Shown piece after piece: positions 34,337 to 47,597 of a DNA stretch of 64,000 bases. Numbering within the stretch: position 1 is the stretch's first letter; each line of letters opens with the position of its first letter. The DNA is taken from NCBI RefSeq assembly GCF_008831285.2, contig NC_045138.2:8087205-8151204 (forward strand), given 5' to 3'. A model generated the notes under the pieces. The model saw only the letters and a program-made list of their open reading frames with translations, was not told the origin of the DNA and ran no database searches. This DNA comes from Nymphaea colorata (lineage: Eukaryota; Streptophyta; Magnoliopsida; Nymphaeales; Nymphaeaceae). A program made the translations under genes and the position numbers.

Positions 34337-35338
34337 TTCCCCAAAATGAGCGGCATTAACACTGGTTATTGTGATATCAAGCCGTCTCACTTGAATCAAA
34401 TAGCAGCCAATGTTGCTGTCCTTAACTGTTAGCATCATTGTTTCTTAATTTAACCATGTTCATCTCAAGCAATGGTTTATTTACTTTACTAACAAAGTAG
34501 GCATTCGGTTGAGTCTATTGGAATTTCCTGCATGAGATATAGGAGGGGAAGTCAAACGTGGGGTGGGATTCTTCCTTCTATTTATTTTTAAAAGCTGGGA
34601 ATGATGTCCAGCTGGGAGCTGTATGAAAAAACGTACATGTTAAAAACATATATGCATGTATTCTTGCAATTTTCACAACCATTCCAAACCAAAACTCTTT
34701 TTGAAAATTAGGAAACAGTATTTGCAGAAGCAGCCTATTCCCTAAACTAAAACCTGATTTGAAAGTCATTTCTTATGAAATTGCAATGAGAGGACCATCA
34801 TATCTTGAGTGGAAAGTTGGCTCGTTCACCTATGCGTTGAATGATCTAAACATGTATGTGAAAATAAACGAGTGAGTGAAGATAAATGAATACTCTTTTC
34901 CACGAACGGTCGGCAAGTTAAACTCTATAGCGCACCAAATCCATACCGTCAAGGGTTGGATCCACTCGAATCATGAATGTAATCTACCTTATGAATGAAT
35001 AGCAATCAAATTGAGCTCATCTTAAAATCAGCCAGTTTTTTATTCAAATGTACATTTCTGAAAATTTTCAGAAATCTCTATGACTTTGAAAATCAGTTTA
35101 TCAAAATTGATGAAAATTTGAAAGCCTAAACCAGTTGGATTCAAAAAAAAATCTCTCTTGATCAGAATCCAAGTGCTTTGGCATCATTGATAGTCAAAGT
35201 CGACAGCAACAAAGAGAAATCAGATTGCTACAAGACCCTTTGGAAATACACTATTCAAGTCATTTCAATCCAAGTTAAAGTTTCAAAGGGAGAAACTTTA
35301 TCCAATTTATGAAAAGGAAAATTTCTCCATTTTTATGG
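34337..35338. other. No gene recognised
   Basis: AT-rich DNA between the copia element and the LTR-derived repeat. Short frames have no domain. It may contain the 5' part of the following LTR. Confidence 0.45.
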
Positions 35339-36647
35339 ACATCCATGTTTCAGCCAAAATAGACTCAATTCAAGTCAATGAATCTTAGGCATTCATAAAT
35401 CCTAGATTTTAAAAATCCAGATGAGCCCATCGACCTTGCTATAAAATCTCTTCTTGATTTGAACATCAAGATTGGGTCTAGAGGTCGTCCGACATCTCCT
35501 ATTTCTCAAAATCAACCAATGAATGAAGTCCAGTTAAATTGTGCATGGAGAGGAAGAGATCGAAGCATGGATAAACATGTAGTTTATTTCATGAATGAAT
35601 GCATACACTCACTCCAGAAAAGTACTCAAGCAACCTAGCCAAAAATTAATTGAGTCAAGTCGGAGTCACTACCATGACCAAGTCATATTGTGACAAAAAC
35701 TTGGGTTCCTCATTTACTTCAAAGTGAAAACATCACAAATTTTACAATCATTGCAAAATAAAGATTTTCAAAAAAAATCTATGATGTTTGGACCTCCTCT
35801 AAACCAAAATCACCACAAAGAATTGATGTTCAATCCAAATCAACAATTCATCCAAGGCCAAAATATAAAATTTAAAACCCAGAGTCTGAACTCAATCGGA
35901 GTCTCTTCAAACCTAGTCTGAATCAAGAAAAACTTCACAACTTTGGCCGTTCCTCAAAACCAAAGTTTCAAAATCAAGATTCTGGCCATTCAAATCGAGG
36001 TTCAAGCTTCAACCAAATTTATTCCAGATTTCTCAGGATCAAACCACCAATCTGACTTCTCCAAACCTAATTTTTAAATTTTGGCCTTGAAAACAAATCA
36101 AATTTATGGTTCCAAATCCTAAGATTAATTCAAAAACAATTTGTAGACCTTCAAGAATTTTTCCAAAACAAGTTTCAAATCCCAAATCCAAGCAATTTTA
36201 AAAATTTTAAATTGGTCCAATTTCAGCCATTCCTAGCCCAAATTTTCGACCTTCAAGATCCAATTCTCAACTCCAAAATTCTAGTCTCAGAATAACTAAC
36301 TAGACTTCAACCACCTAGTTCCCAATTTGAGCCAACATCTGATTTTGAATCCCAAAAGCAATTTCTATAAACCAACAGAATTCAAAGCAAATTTCTAATC
36401 TAGACCAGACCAAACTCAAATTTCCAAACCAAGTCCAAACAATTCCAAAATCTTGCATAGGTATATAGAAGAAATAATGTGCCAAGCTTGAGAAAACCTA
36501 GACCTTGGACTGATTACCCCAATTAAAGGTGGCAGAAGCTGTCAGGCCTCGTACCAATGGTGGATCTCTCTCAATGAAAATCTATTTCAAACAAAATTCC
36601 AATTGTGTTGCTTCGTGCGACTCCTTGTTTGTGGGAGGGGTGCAACA
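35339..36647 (+). repeat. Gypsy LTR-derived repeat, copy 2
   Basis: Matches copy 1 (17,422-19,130) from GACATCCATGTTT to GGTGGCAGAAGCTGTCAGGCC, but with a single unit where copy 1 has the 452 bp duplication. It continues CTCGTACCAATGG, TCTCTC, to GGGAGGGGTGCAACA at 36,647, the same style of end as the solo LTR (GGGTGCGAACA). No matching left target duplication was found. Confidence 0.7.
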
Positions 36648-37168
36648 ACTTGATGGAAAATGTTGGAGGAATGAAGTTTCTCGAGTAAGCTCGTTAAGTT
36701 AGTTTAATATGAAATGAAGTAAGTTGGCTTCCACTATTTGGTTGTCACATGACTTGTACATAAATGAATATTTTTGCTAATAAAATCACTTTACCATTTT
36801 CTTCCCTTCCGCAAGAGCTTTGTGTATCTTTCTTTTTCCTCTAGTACCATGCTTTGCTATTTCTGCATTTCACAGTCTGTACTTAGCAAACCTGAGCATC
36901 ATCAAATCTGCCCTCCTAAGTAAATTACTTAATTATCTTTTAATACTTCATAGTCATTCACTCATTTACATATTGGTTGCTTCTTAAAAGTTATTGTTTA
37001 AAGTATTAATGTTTCTGAGCCAATTTTGACTCCAATGCCATATGTGAACAAAACAAAAATGGCAAAGCCAAATACGATGAAAACCGTAGCTGAATAAGAT
37101 AACCATAGTCCAAAATGACCAATTTTCTTAGATCAAACTCTCTCTAGCATACAAGAGATATGGATAAT
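36648..37168. other. Intergenic, no feature seen
   Basis: AT-rich; nothing recognisable. Confidence 0.5.
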
Positions 37169-37318
37169 AAGAATTGTCACACTTTAGTCTAAACATCTAA
37201 AATGTGCAAAGTTAATGGATGAGATTGCAATCTGGCTTTTATTAAGAATTGTCACACTTTAGTCTAAACATCTAAAATGTGCAAAGTTAATGGATGAGAT
37301 TGCAATCTGGCTTTTATT
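37169..37318. repeat. 75 bp perfect tandem duplication
   Basis: Units 37,169-37,243 and 37,244-37,318, beginning AAGAATTGTCACACTTTAG, appear identical. Likely a recent replication slippage or end-joining event, or an assembly artefact. Confidence 0.92.
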
Positions 37319-39660
37319 AACTTGAGTTGTAGTAATGAGAGCTAAGTATGTATAGTAGAATCCTATATCTTCGTGGTGAGATAGGAAACAAGGAAATATG
37401 CAAGTCATGAATGTAGAGGAATGGCAAAACAACATTCGAATGACTCCATCTTGTCCTTCATTTTCCTGAATCATGATAGGTATGATGCATTATCTCAACT
37501 TCATGAACATCGTAGAATACTACTTAAGTTTATGTGTAAACGCATTCATCAAATTTGAACATTAATCGATCTAATTTATGCTGCTCAACAATGAGCCAAG
37601 TATATTAGCTTGGATAAAAGCCTAAAATTTATAAACCGGTCCTATAAAGTCTTGGGCACTTATTATGTGTGTGTGCTCATGCACAAGAATTATTAAAATG
37701 ATCTGTTATATTAGTTGTTTTGATATCTTCATTGTTGCTTTCTTTGGAATCAACCCTGAATTTTAGAGTCTGACATGCATGCATGTTGAGTCATACGACA
37801 TTTGAAATGTCAATTTTCTGAAGGTTAAATACTGGGATATTGTTCTTTTAGACTGGGAAGCTTGATCCGAATTTAATTGGCCTCCCTTTTATGTCCTAAA
37901 CTTCTATTTTAAAGGTTGGCATCTCCTGTTACTGTTATGGTTTGAAATAGTAGAGACTCTGTGTGGTCATCTATGTATGATGACATTGGTCTTTTTGAAC
38001 TACATAAATCTTTGTGATTTTATGTGTTAATTATTTTCATCTTCTTTTTGTTATTAATTTCAATAGTATGAGAGGGCATCATTCTTAACATCTTTGGCCA
38101 AAAGAAAAAATGCTTGTATGTTTACATTCAGAAAACCTACATGTAGATTCTTTTTGCTAATCATCCACATAATGGCCAAAATGGGTCAAAGAACCTAGCT
38201 AAAAGGTTGTGGTTTTTTAGGTAATTTTTTCTTTTACTAGAGTCAAGGAAAAAAAACTGATCCTAAATGTTTACAAGGATGGTGACAAAACGACACCGAT
38301 GCAACTTTGCACAGTCAAAAGATACACCAGGCTTTGGCTTGTGCAAATAGTTGATAACCATGTGAGTCGAACTGTGACCATATACCTTAATGCCAATTCC
38401 CTTGGATCTTTTAGAAACTGTTTGGCGATGGAAATGGTTTGCTATTGTTCCATGAATGTACTCCAAATATTAAGGCAGATTTATGGAACATAGTGCTATG
38501 TTCATAGAACAATAATAAACCATTAGTATTCCCCTTTGGTGGCATCTTTGCTTGAGCTTTATCTGGATCTGAACTAAAACAACCGTTCTGCAAACACTCT
38601 TCCTGGGGGGATGCCCTCTAATACTAGCTAGTATTATGATATTCTGAGAAAAAGTAAAGAAGAACTTGAGATAAGTATTAACTTTACAATTTTAAATATA
38701 AGCCTCCCAATTACTTTGTGGCTTTCATTGAATCATTAGATCTGGTTTACACCCATTTAGCAAAAGTGAAAAAGAAGCCACCTTGGCTTTATATCTATGT
38801 ACATAGAAATTAACTCATTCTGAGTGGATAACAATATGTCATGTAGGAACAGCTTTTATGGAGAATTATTGAAATGCACAATAAGTGGAAATCTATTCTT
38901 ATATGGGTAACTAGATATTAACAACCAACTGTTAGGATGACTCAGACAATGCTCTCTTACTTCGATCTCTCTTTATTAAAGACAATGTACATTAATGAGA
39001 AACAAAATTGTGTATTAACAAGAATTTGAGATGTCCCAAACAATAATTTCTTGAGAAAAAAATGTCAACTATGAGTGCACAACTAACCGTAAGTCTTCGA
39101 GTAATAATGGCATACAACACAGTTCTCAATGCTGGAAAAGATTATACATTTGGTTCCTAAGATGGGGAGTTTATGTACCGCCCAAATAGCCAATGGTTAG
39201 CCCTCCATCCTTCCCACCTTACATTGGCAAAAATGAAAGGAAACAATTTCTTACTCATCTCCCCAGCGTCCCCTAAACAATCTACCCCAAGGACGTATTA
39301 TAACTTCGATGTCGTAGTTCCTGGCCTGTGAAGATGCGTACATAAATATGGTAGATGGCCAGACCACCTATATTTAAAAGCCACTAAAGACAATATTTGT
39401 TCCACCTAATTTTCTGATCTAAGATCCTCAGTGATCTCACCGTGGATCTTGGATATGAACCAAACAAATGCCCATTGAAAAAATCAATAAGTATTTCACA
39501 ATTTGGTGTCCAGAAAAGTTACCCTGATCATGGCTCCGTTCCCGGGCATGTGAGGTGGTTTTTTTGGCTGTCTACAGATCGGTGCAGAACTTGCATGATC
39601 CGCACACAGTACTGAACCACTGCAAATATGAAACACTAGCGGAACGCCATTTTGGTCTTT
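37319..39660. other. Intergenic, no gene recognised
   Basis: AT-rich with scattered short frames (60-70 aa) that show no domain, splice context or codon bias I could recognise. Confidence 0.45.
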
Positions 39661-39669
39661 TACATAAAC

Positions 39670-39870
39670 CCATGACTCGAACTCGGATTGGCAGATGACC
39701 AAGTCACCTGGTCAGTGAGTTGACTCGTAGACTCGGTGAATTGACTCGTCAACTCAGTCGAGTTTTAAAATAACTTGAATCGGCCGAGTTAGGGACGAGC
39801 CAGGGGCAAGCCGAGTCGGCTTTGACTTTTGGCCAGGTTTTCTAGCAATCTGAGATGACTCGGGCAATTC
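39670..39870. repeat. GACTCG/GAGTTGACTCG-rich dispersed repeat
   Basis: ACTCGAACTCGG, GAGTTGACTCG, ACTCGGTGAATTGACTCG, GTCGAGTT and CCGAGTTAGG crowd within 200 bp. This is similar in style to dispersed ACTCG-rich plant repeats. No coding potential. The rest of 39,870-40,600 has nothing recognisable. Confidence 0.45.
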
Positions 39871-40610
39871 CCAGACCAACTGACGGTCAGCCAACGATGA
39901 CACAGTGTTCTAAGGGATGATGTAGAGTGGCCTGCTCCTTAAATGCAAGGAACTGGATGGCCTGTTCGGTTTTCAAAATGTCTTCTATGAAGCAGATATT
40001 TAACCCATGAGTGTGTCTTGTAAATAAGTTTCGTTTTTAGAAATGACTTAAGTGAACGACTAATCGCATACTGATCCCATTCGACACAAGGATCTTGATG
40101 GGCCTTTCTTTTCTCCCCATTTTTCTTTGAAAGACCATCCCCTGTTGTGAGCCTTCATTGCATGCCTAAAGCATTATCGTGACGATCTTTGGAAGCCTAT
40201 GCGGCTATGCTTGTGCTTGATAAGAAGTTTTTTTAATTATTATTTTGTATATTTTTCATTTATTGTTTCCAAAACACGTATATGTAGTAATTTTTTAATT
40301 TTCTTTTGTTAATCGATTCAACTATTACCTTGATGAATCAGCAGCGTCACTAAGTAGGCAACCTAGCCGGTTTGATTCACTTTCTGATTTTATAACACTC
40401 GGAAATGCTACTTAATTCTAATTGGTTGGATTAGTGGGACCTGTCATATAGGTGGTGGTCTCTTCGGGACCGGGCACAGTAGGACAGAAGGGTCGATTTA
40501 GAGGTGTAAAGCACGACTGGTAGTCGACATCGTCGCCAACAGAAGGTGCCAAGTGTCCGTCCAGTTACTGGGTCAGGGAAATGGGACCTTCCGAAGTGAA
40601 ACCTGAGCGG

Positions 40611-40839
40611 CAGGGGCAAAGCCACATGTAAGCATGTGTGGGCAATTGCCCACGCAGTCCCCTACTAAATCTATATATTTATGTATCGGTTGGCCCAAAT
40701 TATTTTGCTTATTAATGTATTTGGGCCCCTCAATTATTTAGTTTTTTTTATTTGGTAGCCTTGATCATTTTTAAAGGGCCGACTTTTTCTTTTTTCTAAA
40801 TTAATGCCGAAGAACCTGAAATCTCTGGCTCCGCCCCTG
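40611..40839. mobile_element. hAT-like MITE, 229 bp
   Basis: Left end CAGGGGCAAAGCCAC, right end the reverse complement CAGGGGCGGAGCCAG. Flanks CTGAGCGG (40,603-40,610) and CTCAGTGG (40,840-40,847) agree at six of eight positions, consistent with a decayed 8 bp hAT-type target duplication. The interior is AT-rich with GTGGGCAATTGCCCAC near the left end, shared with the element at 46,211. No transposase. Confidence 0.7.
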
Positions 40840-40879
40840 CTCAGTGGGCTTTCAAATGTTTTCTTGCTGGTCCAAAGTT

Positions 40880-43800
40880 GGGAGCAAAGAATTAAACAAA
40901 TATCATCTTTTGATGAATGAACATGTTATAAACTAATAGATCTTCATTTATAAAGTAATGAAGCCTGGCTGCTCGTGCTCATTGTTAGCAGAGCCATATA
41001 TATGCTTTTTGGTGGATACAGAAGTGCCTAGCTAAGTGGGTTTCTGTCAATCTCGAGTTCGAAATGTTTATGAGCTTTTTTCTCACGTCTTTTCCGAACC
41101 AAAGAAATCGTCTTTGGAAGGAGCTTCGAGGATAAGAATCTCTGAAACTCATAATCTATGTAAGATATGCTGCAACGAAGGAAAAAGCAGTCCAAATATG
41201 TCTCCAGTCATGAATACACTAAAAGTATACTTAAATATACTCTTAAAAAGCAACAAAAAGGGCGATTCCTAGGCCACTAATCACCAGCGAAGGAAGAAAA
41301 AGGTCGTGCACGCGTGGTCAAGTACTCTGACAGACGCAGAGGCAGAGGATGAGTCCAGGGGAATGTGTTTGTGCTTAAAATTTCAAAACGGCCAAAGTTG
41401 GAGGATTTAGAGCCTCTTCTAATCCAGAATTAGAAGCTGAGAGTTGATGACACAATGTTTTCCTTTGTTCTTTTCTTCGAAGATGAACAAGGCCAGGGGT
41501 CGAGATAAAAATTTTGGTTGAAGGGCATTAAATTCAAAATCTTTCATTTACTTTGGAGGCAACAGTATATATACATAATCAACTACTTCAAGGCAGTAAT
41601 GTAAAAACAAACATATCTTGTAGGGTTGATGTGGGCAACTGCCAACACCAACCCACATATGGCTCACCCACTGAGCTCTGCCCATGCTTTTCAGACTTGT
41701 TGGAGATTAGGCAAACCGTGGCCCTGCAAGATCACTGAGACCTTTTCACTTCACCTTTGACCGGGTGGCAGAACCACATGCAGACCTATGCCCACACAGC
41801 CCTCTGGATTCTTTTTTTTTTTTTCAAACCCAAGTTTGACATACAAGCATTCTAAGCACCTGGTTTGGAGCTCTTATCCAAACTCCCTTGCTTAAAATGA
41901 TAGGGTCTTGACTAAGTCTGCCAAAAAGTAGGGAAAAAATGGGAAAATGTCTTTCCAAGTGCACAAGAGGAGCAGGTGAGGGCAGAGAAGGAGGGGCTCG
42001 CAAGGGCCCTGGTTCCCCCTCAAAAAGAAATGCAAATGTAAAGTTTAGAAAATTTCATTTGTCCTATTTGTTTTATATAAAAATTTTGAAAAATCATATT
42101 TTGGTCTTATCAAAATTTAAAAACTTTAATTCAGCTCTGCTCTTGAAAAAATTCTGGCTCTGCTCTTGAAAAGGAATACCTCAAAGTTCAAGTAACAATG
42201 GAAAACCTTCATCCACATGCCACTCAAACTAGTGATACATCACCTACCAGCCACTAGCTCAAGCCAGTTCTAAATACAAACTGAGAAGGGCTGCTTATTT
42301 TTTGTTACACCCATTTGAAGTGACTTCTTGTTATGGGGGTCGAACACTTGAACGGTGCCTTTGACCAAGAACAGACATGTTTCTTCACGTTAGGTTAGCC
42401 AGTGTGATACTCTATAAAGCAAAAACTAGTAGTATTTATGAGCGTCCACACAACAATTAAACTCAAACTAAAACTAGTAGTATTTCTGAGCGTCCACACA
42501 ACAATTAAACTCAAATTTTCGTGCATTTCTACTGATAGATTGGAGCTTCCAGGTTCATTTCCACCTCACAGACATGAACTCAAAGGCATATACATGTTCT
42601 TATTCATAAAAGATGGCCGGAGAATAGAAAAGGGGAAAAGTGATATAGGCTTTCATATGAAAGCTGGATGAAAGATTATTTTAGTTGAAATATGTATTGC
42701 AGGTAAAAAAACACGTTTGAGAATCTTGAATATATATATAGATATCAGATTAATTCTTCGTTTTTCTTCAGTGTTTTATGCATTAATCCCCAAACGCGCC
42801 AGCTGAAAGCATTAATTTATCTCCATGAACAGTGAAATTTAACGATATAATTGGATTTTTCTATTCAACTATCATCTTCTCGATCTTACCAAAACAATTT
42901 TGTCTGCAAGTAGTGAGGGCCATCGAGAGTTGCACTACATTCTGCAGTTCTTGTGAGGGATATTTTTCTTGCTATCACCAAAACAAAGTGAAGCTTTGGA
43001 ATCACTTTGAATGTATGATTTGAAAACACTTACTCTTTCTCCTTATCTTCCTACTTCTCGAGAAGCTGTCGACGTGTTTGTGGGTTTAAAATCCGCATGC
43101 AGATGCCCATTACAATATAGTGTATCTAAATGAAGTTCGATCTTAATGAGAATTACCAAAATACAACTTGGGTACGATGATCCAATTTTGATTTCCCTTA
43201 CTTGGATTCGATTTTTTTCCCAAAAAAAAAAAAAAAAAAACTGAGTCCAAATTACCTTATCCAGGAATATTAATCAATATTCTGATTTCTCTAGACTGGT
43301 CTTTTATTATATATTGGCAGATGGTCGAAACATTGCGACAAAGGTTTTAAAATATGGGCACTCAAAATATTTTGAAAATTTTGAAAATAGAGAAAAGGAT
43401 ATATTTTACCAATATTTTGTCAACAATATTGTCATATTAATGTGAAAAACATATGTATGCCAAGATCTTAAAAATATATACATTTTATATTGTTTTAAAA
43501 ATAGCAAACTAATAAATAATGGCGAGACATGGCACCGGTGCATTGGTGACTAAATCAACCAAACTAATTCCAATCGGCAGCCAATTTCTGGAACACTGAT
43601 TTGACGTAAACTGATACCGAGTCTTATATGGCACTCTTCTCCTTTATGCCTTCTCAAAATGTCAGGCCGGATGAGCAACCACACTGGTGTTTTCAAATAG
43701 GTGGGTTAGGATACTTAAAATTAGAATCATATATACCTCTTTAACCATATCCTCGTTTTCGAATTTTCATATATACGAACAAAGAAAAAGTCATATTTAA

Positions 43801-45250
43801 ATTTGAATTCCAATTTCCCAATTCAAATACATTCATGTCTAAATGCAAATCCCAATTTTGGACTGAATCTGGCCGATTTTCAAAATGTAAAAAGTATCAA
43901 ATATAGGATATTTATTTAAAAACTAAATCCAATCTGAATCCAATATATCATTCCTTAAATGTAAATCCAATTTGATTTCCTAACTGGATATTAAATTTTT
44001 TTTCATATCCAATTTTTCTAGAACAGTCAATCAGATATCCGATCCTAATCATATAGATTGAGAGGTAGGAACCACAAATTAATGTCCAGTAACCATTTGC
44101 ATCCCATATACCACAGATTAATTGGTGTATAAAAAATGCTCTATATTTTCACAATCTCATTTAATCATCTAAAGAAAGATTTGTGGCTTCGAAATATGCT
44201 GATTTCCATGCATTTCGTCAAAAGTAAACGAATGATTAAACAAAAAAGTTGCGGGTGGTTTTTATACAAATATGTGACCATTTAATAAACAAATGTGTTA
44301 AAACTAAGGCACATCGTATTCGAATCCAATATGTGGACATCGTTATACGGATGGTTCATATATTGTTTTCATGGTCTTCTCTTGTTTGAACTGTAGTAAA
44401 TATTCTCATGGTCTCCTATTGTTTGAACTGTACTAAATTCAAAATTCCATCTTATCTATTAGCTGACGCAACCTTCCGACGTTTACATAGTTTTATGTAG
44501 AATAAGGAGCAAGGCCTATTGAGTGACGCGAGCTTTGGAGGTTTCCTCAGCATCCGTGGGAAAAGGGAAGAGGAATATGGAAGATCATGATCAACGGCAT
44601 ACTAACTTGTTAACATTTGAGTCATGTGATGCAACACATGTTTGATCTTGTGGAAAATATGTTTGAATAGGAATAAGGAAAAGTTTACACCACATTCAAG
44701 TCGGATTTTAAATTTGCAATCTGAACCTGATATGAATCCTACTGTTACTTTTACATTCGAATCAGAACCCAACTTTTAAATATAAAACTGAATCTGACCC
44801 ACATTATAACACGTCAAGTACAACCCATTAAAATGAATGGATATTGGGTATTGGATATCTGATTGAAACTAAATCTGTAACAACCTGACCCACCCACTCC
44901 TCGTCTCGGGCCCTTCGTTCGGCGGATCTCAACCTGCCCTCTATCAGTTTCGTCTCCAGCTTCAAAAAACTATGAACCAAGATAAGCATCTCATTAATGA
45001 CCGATCCCTCATCATTTTCATTAGGGGACTAAATTTCTAATGTATTACAAAATCTAAATTTGAGTCCGAATATTGAATATTTGCTTGAAACCAAATCCAA
45101 ATCTGATCATATGTCTTTTTCATCCAATTCCAGTTCAATTATTTATTAAATCGATTTTTTTTATCATATCCAATCTAGTTGGACATCCGACTTGAACCCC
45201 ATTCTATGGACACCCATGATGAGGCTGACCTTATGCTTAAGGTTTCTTAA
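40880..45250 (+). repeat. Segmental tandem duplication, unit A
   Basis: Colinear with unit B. Anchors include TGAAGCCTGGC (40,963 / 45,341), CACTAAAAGTATACTTAAATAT (about 41,217 / 45,616), the GGCAGAACCACAT/GGCAAAGCCACAC MITE start (about 41,766 / 46,213), ATTCATAAAAGATGG (42,602 / 48,632), GAAAGCATTAATT (about 42,806 / 48,805), CATACTAACTTGTTAACATT (about 44,600 / 50,983) and CACATTCAAGTC (about 44,691 / 51,900). No intact gene in the unit. Borders are approximate. Confidence 0.8.
42425..42520. repeat. 48 bp tandem duplication
   Basis: ACTAGTAGTATTTATGAGCG and ACTAGTAGTATTTCTGAGCG begin two 48 bp units that share CCACACAACAATTAAACTC. Confidence 0.85.
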
Positions 45251-45779
45251 CAAAGAATCCTTATTGTTAACAGTAATAAAGATAGTCTTTTAATGCATGA
45301 ATTATTATCAGCTAATAGAACTCCATTTTATATATTATTAACTGAAGCCTGGCGGCTCATGCTCATCGTTAACAGAGATATGTACATGCGCCTTTACTGG
45401 ACAAGTGCATGCCTCGCTAAGTGGAGTTCTGTGGATTTCTATCTTTTAAATATTGTTTAATTATGAGTTTCTTCTCTGATGTCTTTTCTGTACCAAAGAA
45501 AGTGCAATCCTTCTTGAAAGAACTTGGCGGATAAGCGTCTCTGAAATTGATAATTTATTTAAGATACAATTGGTTGAACATTAAAAACTAGTCTAAATAA
45601 GTCTGCAGTCATGAGTCCACTAAAAGTATACTTAAATATATTCATAAAAAGCAACAAAAAGAGGGAAACCTAGGCGATTAATTACTAGTGAAGGAAGAAA
45701 AAGGTGGTTTACGGGTTGAGCAAGTACAAGCGGCAGAGGCTGATCCGATCCGGTTTTGTTCATGAACTTTTTTTTGTCG

Positions 45780-45973
45780 TAAGGGCGGAGCCACAAATTT
45801 TTTGTGGCAGGGTCAAACTATAGTTTCAAAATTTTAACAAGAGTCAGAATAGAAATTTTTAAATTTTTTATATATATTAAACCAAAATTTTTTAGATTTA
45901 CATATAAAATTCTAAAGTTTTTATAATATGAGGGAGGGCCAAGCCCCCTGCAGGCCCCCCTCCCTCCGCCTCT
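45780..45973. mobile_element. hAT-like MITE remnant, absent from unit A
   Basis: Left end AAGGGCGGAGCCACAAA, right end ...CTCCGCCTCT, whose complement begins AGAGGCGGAG. The interior is AT-rich. The paralogous stretch in unit A (about 41,370-41,385, before TTAAAATTTCAAAAC) lacks it, giving an empty site. A clean 8 bp duplication was not found. Confidence 0.55.
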
Positions 45974-46210
45974 AATGTTTAAAATTTCAAAACATGCAAA
46001 AGTATGAGGATTTAGAGCGAATTCGAATTCATAATTAGAAGCAGTAAAGTGATGACAGGGTTTTTCTCTTCTTATCTTTCGCGACGATTCATACTAAGAG
46101 TGCATATAAGTTTTGGTAAAACCCACATTGTTTTTGTAAAAAGTAAGCATAAGCAAACCATGGCTGGAGCCCGTGCAAGTCTGCTAGGACCTTTCTCCTT
46201 CACCTTTGAC

Positions 46211-46475
46211 CAGTGGCAAAGCCACACATGTGGGCAATTGCCCACACGGCCCACTGAGTTCTAAGCTGATAATTAGGCTAGACACATAGGTTTGCATGCA
46301 CCTTGGAGTTTTTGTTCAATTATAAATTGACATAAGTCTTCTGACTGTGCTTTTGGCTACCTACCAAATATCATGCTGATATTTCGGCCTCTACCTACCA
46401 GATATCATGCTGATATTTCGGCTTTAAAGCTACTGCTAAGTTCTTTTCAGCTAAAACTTTCTAGTTCTGCCACTG
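46211..46475. mobile_element. hAT-like MITE with internal 34 bp duplication
   Basis: Left end CAGTGGCAAAGCCACAC, right end CTAGTTCTGCCACTG (complement CAGTGGCAGAACTAG). Flanks CCTTTGAC and CCTTGACC are close to a match if one base is lost. Its left part also exists at the same place in unit A (about 41,766), so it was present before the segmental duplication. A 34 bp direct duplication (46,357-46,390 and 46,391-46,424) begins CTACCTACCA. Confidence 0.65.
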
Positions 46476-46580
46476 CCTTGACCCATAAATTGTGGGTTGT
46501 GTCCACATTTTAACGCTACATGTATACCTCATGACTATAGCTATTAAAGTATTCGTGATCACATACCTAGCAGCCCACTT

Positions 46581-46776
46581 TAGGAGCGGAGCCAAAAACT
46601 TTTCATTAGGGGTTGAATTAGAGTTTCTAAATTTTGATTAGAGCCGAAATATCATTTTTCAAAATTTTTATATAGAACAAGTGAAATTTTATAAAATTTA
46701 CATGTAAATTTTTTTATAAAAAAAAAATTGAGGTGGGGCTAGGGCCAATGCGGGCACTACCTTGGCTTCGCCTCTG
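46581..46776. mobile_element. hAT-like MITE, 196 bp, perfect 8 bp target duplication
   Basis: Left end TAGGAGCGGAGCCAAA, right end complement CAGAGGCGAAGCCAAG. Flanked by GCCCACTT at 46,573-46,580 and at 46,777-46,784, an exact 8 bp duplication as made by hAT transposases. AT-rich interior, no coding. Confidence 0.85.
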
Positions 46777-47506
46777 GCCCACTTCCACCCCATTGCGCTC
46801 TATTTTGGAATCTGTGTAAGCCTTGTTTTGATGGACACTGGTGGTCTAGTATATTGAATCTTGCGCGGCTTCTTCAACCTTTTAAGTTTTAAGCTAATCT
46901 GACCCTCTCAACCTGTCATGTAGGCCTTGTTTTGATGGATACTCAGCTGGTGTATTGAATCTTGAGGTTTTTTCAACTTGGTAGTTCTAAACTAACCTAA
47001 CTGTAGCCAGTATATATGCTGAGCACCTCCCTTTTTTTGTGTAAACTTTGATTAGAAAAAGAAATGTACATGCCATCACCAAAAAAAGGCAGCTACAATC
47101 ATATTGTATATGAAAAGTCTTCTCCTTTTCTTAGTGTCCTTTGCACACTAGTGATCACACCTTTTCTAATTATTTTGAATTCACTTGGGGGAAACCATTA
47201 AAAAGCGTTGCTTTGAAGGTGAATCAGAAAATTTATAAGTTATTTGACAATAATCAAAACATATTGATTAGTATTGAAAAGGAAAAGATTCGGACTAGGC
47301 AGTTTAATTATAAAAGACTCATATATTGCATGTTGATATTTCTGAGATGAATTGGTGAGATAAATCAAAGAGAAAAAAATTTTAATTAATGTTAGATGCA
47401 TAACTAAAATATCTTATCTCATTTTTCTCCTTAATTTTCTCTCAATTGTCTATCTTTAAAATGGTTAAAATGATTATATATGAGGTTAGGGCTTATAAGT
47501 CATGTG

Positions 47507-47507
<1 letters not shown>

Positions 47508-47589
<82 letters not shown>
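47508..47589. repeat. (AT)n(AG)n compound microsatellite
   Basis: About 53 bp of AT followed by about 28 bp of AG. Confidence 0.95.
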
Positions 47590-47594
<5 letters not shown>

Positions 47595-47597
47595 ACT

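Noticed and set aside
37319-39660. Search for host genes between the retroelements and the segmental duplication
   Set aside because: No frame over 70 codons with recognisable protein features; exon-scale genes cannot be excluded without alignment or RNA evidence.
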